A stretch of 32,760 nt of DNA from Rhodanobacter sp. FW104-R8. GTDB taxonomy: Bacteria; Pseudomonadota; Gammaproteobacteria; Xanthomonadales; Rhodanobacteraceae. Shown in pieces: positions 26,928-32,760 of the stretch. The translations under genes were made by a program, and so were the position numbers. The notes under the pieces are model-generated. The model saw only the letters and a program-made list of their open reading frames with translations, did no database searches and was not told the origin of the DNA. The stretch covers positions 1-32,760 of the forward strand of contig NZ_LVJR01000110.1 of the NCBI RefSeq assembly GCF_001617365.1, given 5' to 3'. Every line of letters begins with the position of its first letter. The stretch's first letter is position 1.

Positions 26928-26940
26928 AATTCGACCGCAA
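26928..26940 (+). promoter_or_regulatory. Ada-box-like operator of the alkylation-response operon
   Basis: AATTCGACCGCAA has an A-box AAT and a B-box GCAA separated by 6 bp, the arrangement described for E. coli ada, where the site reads AATTAAAGCGCAA. It is about 47 bp upstream of the likely -10 (GATAAT at 26988-26993), somewhat further than in E. coli. Methylated Ada is expected to bind here and activate transcription. Confidence 0.5.
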
Positions 26941-26987
26941 GACCCGGGGTGTGGCGGGGCCGACCGATCCGTAGATTGGCTGCACGA

Positions 26988-26993
26988 GATAAT
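26988..26993 (+). promoter_or_regulatory. Likely -10 element of the ada operon
   Basis: GATAAT matches 5 of 6 bases of the -10 consensus, 18 bp before the ada ATG. There is no recognisable -35 hexamer at the proper distance, which is what an activator-dependent promoter would show. Confidence 0.45.
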
Positions 26994-27011
26994 CTTCGGG
27001 AAGGAACAGTC

Positions 27012-28091
27012 ATGAAAACCTCCGACAAACAGACCGTGCTTGCTGCCACCACCGTTACCGACCCGCGCTGGGCCGCGGTGCAGGCGCGCGACACGCGTGC
27101 TGACGGCAGCTTCTTCTATTCGGTGAAAACCACCGGCGTGTACTGCCGCCCATCCTGCGTGGCGCGCCCGGCCCGGCCCGAGAACGTGGCGTTCCACGCC
27201 ACCGCCGCCGAGGCGGAACGCGCCGGCTTTCGCCCGTGCAAGCGCTGCAAGCCTGACCAGCCGTCGCTGGCGGAGCAGCATGCGGCGCTGGTCACCACCG
27301 CCTGCCGCGCGATCGCGCAGGCCGAGACGACGCCCACGCTGGAGCAGCTGGCACGACCGACTGGGCTCAGCCCGTTCCACTTCCACCGCGTGTTCAAGGC
27401 CGTCACCGGCGTGACCCCGAAGCAGTACGCCACGGCGCATCGCAGCCGTCGCGTGCGCAACGAGCTGGAGCGCGGCGCTTCGGTGACCGCAGCGATCTTC
27501 GACGCTGGCTACAACGCCAGCAGCCGCTTCTACGAAACCGCCAACCAGGTGCTGGGCATGACGCCCTCCAGCTATCGCGCCGGCGGCGCCGACAGCGAGA
27601 TCCGCTTCGCCATCGGCGAATGCTCGCTGGGCGCGATTCTGGTCGCGCAGAGCGAACGCGGCGTGTGCGCGATCCTGCTCGGCGACGACCCGGATGCGCT
27701 GGCTCGCGAGCTGCAGGATCGCTTCCCGAAGGCCAGGCTGATCGGTGGCGACCGCGACTACGAGCAGTTGGTGGCGCAGGTGGTAGGTTTCGTCGAGGCT
27801 CCCGCAATCGGCCTGGACCTGCCGCTGGACGTGCGCGGCACCGCCTTCCAGCAGCGCGTGTGGCAGGCGCTGCGCGAGATTCCGGCCGGCAGCACCGCCA
27901 GCTACAGCGAGATCGCGCGGCGCATCGGCTCGCCCACGGCGACGCGGGCGGTGGCGCAGGCTTGTGCCAGCAACCTGCTGGCGGTGGCGATCCCTTGTCA
28001 CCGCGTGGTGCGCAACGACGGCGATTTGTCCGGCTACCGCTGGGGCGTGCAGCGCAAGCGCGCGCTGCTGGACCGCGAGGCGCAAGCATGA
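27012..28091 (+). CDS. ada: Ada: methylphosphotriester/O6-methylguanine-DNA methyltransferase and activator
   Basis: A 359-residue protein with the full Ada layout. The N-terminal zinc domain has Cys45, Cys49, Cys76 and Cys79 (GVYCRPSC...RPCKRC), where the first Cys accepts methyl from phosphotriesters and switches the protein to an activator. An AraC-type helix-turn-helix follows at about 95-190 (LEQLARPTGLSPFHFHRVFKAVTG...AAIFDAGYNASSRFYE). The C-terminal MGMT domain has Cys329 in AIPCHRVV, which accepts methyl from O6-methylguanine. Length is close to E. coli Ada (354). GAAGGAA precedes the ATG. Its stop overlaps the next gene as ATGA, so ada heads a coupled four-gene repair operon that it very probably activates itself. 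Confidence 0.96.
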   Translation: MKTSDKQTVLAATTVTDPRWAAVQARDTRADGSFFYSVKTTGVYCRPSCVARPARPENVAFHATAAEAERAGFRPCKRCKPDQPSLAEQHAALVTTACRAIAQAETTPTLEQLARPTGLSPFHFHRVFKAVTGVTPKQYATAHRSRRVRNELERGASVTAAIFDAGYNASSRFYETANQVLGMTPSSYRAGGADSEIRFAIGECSLGAILVAQSERGVCAILLGDDPDALARELQDRFPKARLIGGDRDYEQLVAQVVGFVEAPAIGLDLPLDVRGTAFQQRVWQALREIPAGSTASYSEIARRIGSPTATRAVAQACASNLLAVAIPCHRVVRNDGDLSGYRWGVQRKRALLDREAQA

Positions 28092-28819
28092 ATGCGCAGC
28101 TGCGCCCTGCCCCCGAAGCCGATGCACGGCTGCCGGTGTACGACTGGGCCGGCATCGCCGATGAACTCGACGCACACGGTTGCGCGGTGCTGGAGGCCCT
28201 GCTGTCGCCGCAGGAGTGCGCGGCGCTGGCCGCCATGTACGCCGACGACAAGGGCTTCCGCAGCCGCGTGGTGATGAGCCGCCACGGCTTCGGCCGCGGC
28301 GAATACCGCTATTTCAGCTATCCGCTGCCGGAGCTGGTGGCCGTGCTGCGCAGTGCGGTCTACCCGCGGCTGGCGCCCGTCGCCAACCGCTGGAACGCGT
28401 CGATGGGGCTGCCCGCGCGCTACCCCGCCACCCACGCCGAATTCATCGACCGCTGTCACGCCGCCAGCCAGCGGCGCCCCACCCCGTTGCTGCTGCAGTA
28501 CGGCGCAGGCGACTACAACTGCCTGCACCAGGACCTGTACGGCGAGCACGTGTTTCCGTTGCAGCTGGCGATCCTGCTGTCCGAGCCGGGACGCGATTTC
28601 GGCGGCGGCGAATTCGTGCTGACCGAGCAGCGCCCGCGCATGCAGTCGCGCGCCGAAGTGGTGCCGCTGCACCAGGGCGACGCAGCGGTGTTCGCGGTGC
28701 ACCAGCGGCCGGTGCAGGGCGCGCGCGGCAGCTACCGAGTGGCCATGCGCCACGGCGTCAGCCGCGTGCGCAGTGGCCATCGCCACACGCTTGGCATCAT
28801 CTTCCACGACGCCACATGA
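28088..28819 (+). CDS. 2OG-Fe(II) oxygenase of the ada operon (Oxygenase-NA-like)
   Basis: A 243-residue protein whose core is a double-stranded beta-helix oxygenase. The facial triad is likely His147 and Asp149 (CLHQDLYGEH) and a distal His in the C-terminal GHRHTLGIIFHDA. The FGGGEFVL and GDAAVFA segments are also typical. It has no close similarity to AlkB outside these motifs. It resembles the small family linked in Pfam (PF09859, Oxygenase-NA) to repair of damaged nucleic acid; that name is from memory and unverified. It overlaps ada and alkB by 4 bp each (ATGA), so it is made together with the repair proteins. An oxidative demethylation role is inferred from fold and operon. Confidence 0.85.
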   Translation: MNAQLRPAPEADARLPVYDWAGIADELDAHGCAVLEALLSPQECAALAAMYADDKGFRSRVVMSRHGFGRGEYRYFSYPLPELVAVLRSAVYPRLAPVANRWNASMGLPARYPATHAEFIDRCHAASQRRPTPLLLQYGAGDYNCLHQDLYGEHVFPLQLAILLSEPGRDFGGGEFVLTEQRPRMQSRAEVVPLHQGDAAVFAVHQRPVQGARGSYRVAMRHGVSRVRSGHRHTLGIIFHDAT

Positions 28820-29466
28820 TCACCACCGACCTGTTCGCTGCCGCTCCTGTCCGCCGGGATGAACCCCTGGGCGAGGGCGCGATGGTGCTGCGCGGGTTTG
28901 CGCTGGCGGATGAGGCGGCGTTGCTGCAGGCGCTCGACGCGATCGTGGCGCAGGCGCCGTTCCGCCACCTGGCCACGCCCGGCGGTTTCCGCATGTCGGT
29001 GGCGATGACCAATGCGGGATCGCTGGGCTGGGTCAGCGACCGCCGCGGTTACCGCTACGACCCGATCGATCCGGACAGCGGCAGACCATGGCCACCGATG
29101 CCACGGGTATTCCTGCACCTGGCGGCTACTGCCGCGGCGCACGCCGGTTTCACCGGCTTCGTGCCGGATGCCTGCCTGGTCAACCGCTACGAAGCGGGCA
29201 CGCGGCTGAGCCTGCACCAGGATCGCGACGAGCGTGACCTGGGCCAGCCGATCGTGTCGGTCTCGCTGGGCATTCCGGCGGTGTTCCTGTTTGGCGGCTT
29301 GCAGCGTTCCGATCGTGCGCAACGCGTGCCGCTGGCGCATGGCGATGTGGTGGTATGGGGCGGTCCGGCGCGGCTGCGCTACCACGGCGTGCTGCCGCTG
29401 AAGCCGAATCATCACACCGCGCTGGGCGACTGTCGCATCAACCTCACCTTCCGCCGGGCCGGCTAG
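28816..29466 (+). CDS. alkB: Alkylated DNA repair dioxygenase AlkB
   Basis: A 216-residue Fe(II)/2-oxoglutarate dioxygenase that oxidatively demethylates 1-methyladenine and 3-methylcytosine in DNA and RNA. The iron ligands are His134 and Asp136 (SLHQDRDE) and His190 (RLRYHGVLPL). The 2OG-binding Arg is within the C-terminal RINLTFRRAG. The nucleotide-recognition lid includes MSVAMTNAGSLGWVSD and GYRYDPIDP. Length and layout match E. coli AlkB (216). The ATG at 28816 overlaps the stop of the preceding oxygenase gene as ATGA. The next gene begins at the base after its stop. Confidence 0.96.
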   Translation: MITTDLFAAAPVRRDEPLGEGAMVLRGFALADEAALLQALDAIVAQAPFRHLATPGGFRMSVAMTNAGSLGWVSDRRGYRYDPIDPDSGRPWPPMPRVFLHLAATAAAHAGFTGFVPDACLVNRYEAGTRLSLHQDRDERDLGQPIVSVSLGIPAVFLFGGLQRSDRAQRVPLAHGDVVVWGGPARLRYHGVLPLKPNHHTALGDCRINLTFRRAG

Positions 29467-30105
29467 ATGAAGCGCAGCGTCGATGCATCCACCTTCCTGG
29501 CCGCGATCGACGCCGACTGGGCGCGCCTGGTCGCGCAGGTCGGCCCCTGCGGGCACGAACCGAAACCGGCACGCGAGCCGTACGAGGCACTCGTACGCGC
29601 GGTGGCCTACCAGCAGTTGCACGTGAAGGCCGGCGACGCGATCCTGGCGCGGCTGCTGGCGCTGTACCCGCGGCAGGCGTTTCCTTCACCGGAGCAATTG
29701 CTCGATACCGCGATCGACGCGATGCGCGGATGTGGGTTTTCGGCACGCAAGACCGAGACGATCCGCGGCATCGCCACAGCCACGCTGGGTGGCGTGGTAC
29801 CGGACCTGGCCACGGCCCTGACCTTGCCCGATGAGGAAATGATCGCCCGGCTCGGTGCATTGAAAGGCATCGGCCGCTGGACCGTGGAAATGTTCCTGAT
29901 CTACAGCCTCGACCGGCTCGACATCCTGCCCGTGGACGACTTCGGCGTGCGCGAGGGCTACCGCTTGCTGAAGTCGCTGGAAACGGCGCCCACGCCGAAG
30001 GCGCTGGCGGCGATCGGCGTCGCCTGGAGCCCGCATCGCACCGCCGCCGCCTGGTACCTGTGGCGCGTGCCGCGGCCACCGAAGGCCGCCAGGATGAAAG
30101 GCTGA
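29467..30105 (+). CDS. AlkA-like DNA-3-methyladenine glycosylase (HhH-GPD)
   Basis: A 212-residue base-excision glycosylase that removes alkylated purines such as 3-methyladenine. It has the helix-hairpin-helix LGALKGIGRWTVEMFLIYSL and the Gly/Pro-Asp loop DILPVDDFGVREGY. Asp158, the second of the pair, corresponds to the catalytic Asp238 of E. coli AlkA. The N-terminal TATA-like domain of E. coli AlkA is missing, so it resembles yeast Mag1 or the short bacterial forms. It lies directly against alkB with no gap, has no clear Shine-Dalgarno of its own, and is followed by a strong hairpin. It completes the alkylation-repair set. Confidence 0.92.
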   Translation: MKRSVDASTFLAAIDADWARLVAQVGPCGHEPKPAREPYEALVRAVAYQQLHVKAGDAILARLLALYPRQAFPSPEQLLDTAIDAMRGCGFSARKTETIRGIATATLGGVVPDLATALTLPDEEMIARLGALKGIGRWTVEMFLIYSLDRLDILPVDDFGVREGYRLLKSLETAPTPKALAAIGVAWSPHRTAAAWYLWRVPRPPKAARMKG

Positions 30106-30106
30106 C

Positions 30107-30138
30107 GCCCGACCAAGGTGCAAGTGCCTCGGTCGGGC
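30107..30138 (+). terminator. Hairpin at the end of the ada operon
   Basis: GCCCGACC (30107-30114) pairs perfectly with GGTCGGGC (30131-30138), and an inner AGG/CCT pair extends the stem. It starts 1 bp after the glycosylase stop. No T-run follows, so termination may need Rho or the hairpin may protect the 3' end. Confidence 0.5.
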
Positions 30139-30181
30139 CGGCTTGCTAACCTCGACGGATCAACCGATCGAGAAGCTGACC

Positions 30182-31102
30182 ATGGCAACCCACGGCATCC
30201 ACACCATCGACACCGGCTTCGTGCGGCCGCGGTTCGACGCGGCCTACCTGGTGGTCGAGAGCGGCCGCGGCGCCTTCATCGACTGCGGCACGAACTTCGC
30301 CGTACCGCGCATGCTGGCGGCACTGGACGAAGCCGGGATTTCCGCCGCCGCGGTGGACTGGCTGATCCTCACCCACGTGCACCTGGACCACGCCGGCGGT
30401 GCCGGCGAACTGATCGCGCGGTTGCCGAACGCGAAGCTGGTGGTGCATCCGCGCGGCGCGCGCCACATGATCGATCCGTCCGTGCTGTGGGCCGGCGCCA
30501 GCGCGGTGTACGGCGAGGCGGTGATGGAGCATACCTACGGCCGCTTGCGCCCGATCCCCGCCGAACGCGTCGTCGAGGCACCGGACGGGCACGCGGTGGA
30601 GCTGGCCGGCCGGCCGCTGCACTGTATCGATACGCCTGGCCACGCGAAGCACCACCTCACCGTGTACGACGAACGCGCCAACGCGTGTTTCACCGGCGAC
30701 GTGTTCGGCCTGTCGTATCGCGATTTCGACACCGCGAACGGCCCGTTCATCCTGCCGACCACGTCACCGGTACAGTTCGATCCCCCGGCACTGCATGCGT
30801 CGATCGAGCGGCTGCTCGCGCTGAAACCCGCCGCGATGTACCTCACCCACTACGGCCGGGTCGAGCAGGTGGAACGGCTGGCTGCCGACCTGCACGCGCA
30901 GATCGACGCGATGGTCGTGCTGGCCCGCGCCGCCCACGGCAAGCCGGACCGGCACGTCATGCTGATGGAGTCGCTCACCGATCTCTATGCCGCGCGCGCC
31001 GAAGCCCATGGCTGGCGCCAGGGTCGCGACGCGCTGCGCCAGCTGCTGGGCATGGACATCGAGCTGAATGCGCAGGGGCTGGAGGTGTGGCTGGACCGCT
31101 GA
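30182..31102 (+). CDS. MBL-fold hydrolase (glyoxalase II-like)
   Basis: A 306-residue metallo-beta-lactamase-fold hydrolase with the metal motif THVHLDHAGG (His65, His67, Asp69, His70). Further ligands are probably the His in DTPGHAKHHL, the Asp in FTGDVFG and the His in YLTHYGRV. It has no signal peptide, so it is cytoplasmic. The C-terminal helical part (about 230-306) resembles those of MBL proteins annotated only as hydrolases. The ATG at 30182 is preferred because the fold starts at once (IHTIDTGF); a nearby 30143 non-ATG start would add an unrelated stretch. It is convergent with the B3 enzyme gene, 24 bp apart. The substrate is unknown. Confidence 0.87.
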   Translation: MATHGIHTIDTGFVRPRFDAAYLVVESGRGAFIDCGTNFAVPRMLAALDEAGISAAAVDWLILTHVHLDHAGGAGELIARLPNAKLVVHPRGARHMIDPSVLWAGASAVYGEAVMEHTYGRLRPIPAERVVEAPDGHAVELAGRPLHCIDTPGHAKHHLTVYDERANACFTGDVFGLSYRDFDTANGPFILPTTSPVQFDPPALHASIERLLALKPAAMYLTHYGRVEQVERLAADLHAQIDAMVVLARAAHGKPDRHVMLMESLTDLYAARAEAHGWRQGRDALRQLLGMDIELNAQGLEVWLDR

Positions 31103-31126
31103 TCCATCAGGCGGGCCGCTACTGCC

Positions 31127-32005
31127 TCAGTTGCCGGCGTGCCGCGCGCCCTGCAGCTCCTTCGCCAGGCGTTCCTCGAAGCGCGGCTCCGCCACCGCGG
31201 CATAGGCACGACAGGCACCGGCGTCGATCAGGGCATCGGGCGCATGCTCGCGATCGCGTGCGGCAACCCTCTGCATGAAGCCGCTGGCCTCGGGATGCGG
31301 CGTGATCAGGATGTCGCAGGGCAAGCTGGCCACCATCGCGAAGGTCTGGCGGAAGCCGGCGACCCGGGCCGGCTCGTCGCGGTAACGGAAGCCGTGGCGG
31401 CCGAGCGCGGTGAGGCTGTCGACGTAGGCGAGCGTCAGGCAACGCCCTCCTTCGCAAGAGCGCCAGGTCCACGAGGTGCTGCCCGGGGTATGGCCGGGCG
31501 TGTAGTGCGCCACTACCGCGATCGGCCCCACCTGCACGGCAGCGTCGTCGGCGACCACCTCGACCGGCGTGACCGCCGGATAGCGCGGCGCCATGCCGAA
31601 TTGCGGATCGTCCGGGTCGTTGCCGCCCAGGCGCAGCGCCTTCGCCCCCGCCGCGCTCGCCGCCACGGTGGCGCCGCTGTCGCGCGCCAGCCTGGCGATC
31701 GCTCCGGCATGGTCGGCATGGGCATGCGAGTTGAGAATCCACTTGATGTCGCACAGGCGAAAACCGAGCGCGCGGATGTTCGCCTCGATCTGCGCCGCCT
31801 TGCCTTCCAGCGTGCCGTCGATCAGCACGTGGCCTTGCGGCGAAGTGATCAGGATCGCGCTCAATCCCTGCGTGCCCACGTACCAGCTGTTGCCGTAGAT
31901 GCGGAATGGCTGCCGCGGCCGGTTCCAGCTCGCCTCGTGCGCGTGCGCCCAACCGGCCAGCAACAGGCCGGTGCCGATCCACAGCGTGCGGACGGTCAGG
32001 TTCAT
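31127..32005 (-). CDS. Subclass B3 metallo-beta-lactamase
   Basis: A 292-residue exported zinc enzyme. The N-terminus is a Sec signal (MNLTVRTLWIGTGLLLAGWAHA, cleavage near residue 22). The zinc ligands follow the B3 pattern: His94, His96, Asp98 and His99 in SHAHADHAG (standard 116/118/120/121), the His of YTPGHTPGSTSW (196) and the His of ITPHPEASGF (263). The L1-like TPHP and GSTSWTW elements place it with B3 rather than glyoxalase II. It would hydrolyse beta-lactams in the periplasm, probably as an intrinsic chromosomal gene. GGAG lies 7 bases before the ATG at 32005. No AmpR-like regulator is adjacent. Confidence 0.9.
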   Translation of the reverse strand: MNLTVRTLWIGTGLLLAGWAHAHEASWNRPRQPFRIYGNSWYVGTQGLSAILITSPQGHVLIDGTLEGKAAQIEANIRALGFRLCDIKWILNSHAHADHAGAIARLARDSGATVAASAAGAKALRLGGNDPDDPQFGMAPRYPAVTPVEVVADDAAVQVGPIAVVAHYTPGHTPGSTSWTWRSCEGGRCLTLAYVDSLTALGRHGFRYRDEPARVAGFRQTFAMVASLPCDILITPHPEASGFMQRVAARDREHAPDALIDAGACRAYAAVAEPRFEERLAKELQGARHAGN

Positions 32006-32103
32006 GCGGGGCTCCACGGCGAGGACGAAGCCCGCATGGTGGCCGGCGAAAGCGGATCCGCGCTGGCGCGTTGCGGGCGAACCGCAGGCAACATGCGACC
32101 GGC

Positions 32104-32451
32104 TCAGGCCAGCCGGGTACCGTTCGGCACCGGGCGCTCGATTGCGGTGACCACCACGCCCTCGTCGGTGGGAAAGCCGGTGAGCAGGAACTGCGAGCGG
32201 AACGGGCCGATCTGCTTTTCCGGGAAATTGATCACGCCCACGATCTGCCGCCCGACGAGATCCTCCGCGCGGTACAGCGCGGCGATCTGCGCGCTGGTCT
32301 TCTTCTCGCCGTAGGGGCCGAAGTCCACCCATACCTTCCAGGCCGGCTTGCGCGCCTCGGGGAATGCCTCGACCTTCGTCACCGTGCCGGCGACGATCCA
32401 TACCTTTTCGAAATCGGCCCAGCTGATCTCGGGGTGGTTCGCCTCACTCAT
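32104..32451 (-). CDS. csaA: tRNA-binding CsaA-like protein
   Basis: A 115-residue single OB-fold domain of the EMAP II/tRNA-binding type, close in pattern to Bacillus CsaA. The landmarks are [66 protein letters not shown] and the C-terminal RPVPNGTRL. CsaA proteins bind tRNA and have been reported to act as chaperones linked to protein export. ATG 32451 is chosen because it begins the homologous part; it overlaps the upstream gene's stop as ATGA. The open frame to 32493 is rejected. Confidence 0.92.
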   Translation of the reverse strand: MSEANHPEISWADFEKVWIVAGTVTKVEAFPEARKPAWKVWVDFGPYGEKKTSAQIAALYRAEDLVGRQIVGVINFPEKQIGPFRSQFLLTGFPTDEGVVVTAIERPVPNGTRLA

Positions 32452-32760
32452 CCTTCCAGCCTCGTCTTCAGACAATCGCGACCCTGCTGCCACCAGTACG
32501 TGGCCTGCGCGGCAAGATACCCGAAAGGCCGGTGGGTATTGTCCAGGCCGTAACCGGCAAACTGTTTCCAGCCGTCATCGCCCTGCGCGATGGCAGCGGC
32601 CAGCAGCTCGCCGGCGGCGCAGGTCGGCGCCAGGCCGTGCCCGCCGAAGGCCTGGGCCCACCACAGGCCGTTGCCGTCGCCGCCGATCTGCGGCATCTGG
32701 TGACGCGCATAGCTCATCAGCCCTGACCAGGCATGGTCGACCTGCACGCCGGCCAGCTGC
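32448..32760 (-). CDS. FAD-dependent oxidoreductase of the DAO/PuuB (OrdL) family, C-terminal part (partial)
   Basis: About 104 C-terminal residues are present; the gene begins beyond the right edge. The visible part has [20 protein letters not shown], followed by [23 protein letters not shown]. This is the FAD-closing segment of DAO-fold oxidases of the gamma-glutamylputrescine oxidase/glycine oxidase group, where FGGHG contacts the flavin. The substrate is probably an amine or amino acid, but this is not determined. It is coupled to csaA by a 4-bp overlap. Confidence 0.85.
   Translation of the reverse strand, partial: QLAGVQVDHAWSGLMSYARHQMPQIGGDGNGLWWAQAFGGHGLAPTCAAGELLAAAIAQGDDGWKQFAGYGLDNTHRPFGYLAAQATYWWQQGRDCLKTRLEG

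Noticed and set aside
25155..28175. 1006-codon minus-strand frame opposite the hydrolase, quinone oxidoreductase and ada
   Set aside because: Shadow frame of three convincing plus-strand genes; no family motif and an unnatural composition.

Overview
The window is a compact, very GC-rich chromosomal stretch of a gammaproteobacterium, most likely Xanthomonadales (Lysobacterales) and probably the Rhodanobacteraceae (Rhodanobacter/Dyella-like). This placement is an inference. It rests on the strong G/C third-position bias, the ndk-rlmN-pilF-rodZ-yfgM-bamB-der block, a PsrA-type regulator next to fatty-acid oxidation genes, and GGGATTCGGGATT-type dispersed repeats familiar from this order. I saw no tRNA, rRNA, CRISPR array, transposase or phage gene. 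The region reads as core genome with a few accessory genes.

Layout. (1) 1-1560: the end of a beta-barrel-like protein, a nearly empty 494-bp stretch and a secreted VOC-fold protein. (2) 1564-6288, minus strand: tadA, guaBA (purine nucleotide synthesis) and folD (one-carbon metabolism). The guaB-guaA junction carries an inverted pair of dispersed repeats, and the first guaA codons lie inside one of them. (3) 6353-6922, plus: a RimJ/RimL-type acetyltransferase that shares a CTAG stop with (4), a long minus-strand cluster at 14969-6919: ndk, rlmN, pilF, rodZ, yfgM, bamB, der, and a rhodanese-MoeB fusion. Several joints in it overlap by a few bases. The ispG-hisS pair that sits between rodZ and yfgM in Pseudomonas and E. 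coli is absent.

(5) 15123-19576, plus: psrA with two strong CAAAC-N4-GTTTG operators over its promoter, then fadN (multifunctional beta-oxidation protein) and fadA (thiolase). This looks like an acyl-CoA-responsive beta-oxidation module. (6) 19734-22464, minus: an M20-type amidohydrolase broken by a one-base frameshift, and an unrecognised 378-residue protein. (7) 22691-26918, plus: an unusual zinc-finger SDR, a pirin, an alpha/beta-hydrolase and a quinone oxidoreductase. (8) 26928-30138, plus: an adaptive-response operon for DNA alkylation damage (Ada-box-like site, ada, a 2OG-Fe(II) oxygenase, alkB, an AlkA-like glycosylase, terminal hairpin) with each gene touching or overlapping the next. 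(9) 30182-32760: two convergent metallo-beta-lactamase-fold genes, one of them an exported subclass B3 enzyme, then csaA coupled to a partial FAD-dependent oxidoreductase at the right edge.

The most interesting items are the guaBA repeat pair around the guaA start, the psrA twin operators, the alkylation operon with its poorly characterised oxygenase, the SDR with a degenerate active site, and the unrecognised 378-residue protein. I did not find a clearly new defence or mobile system.
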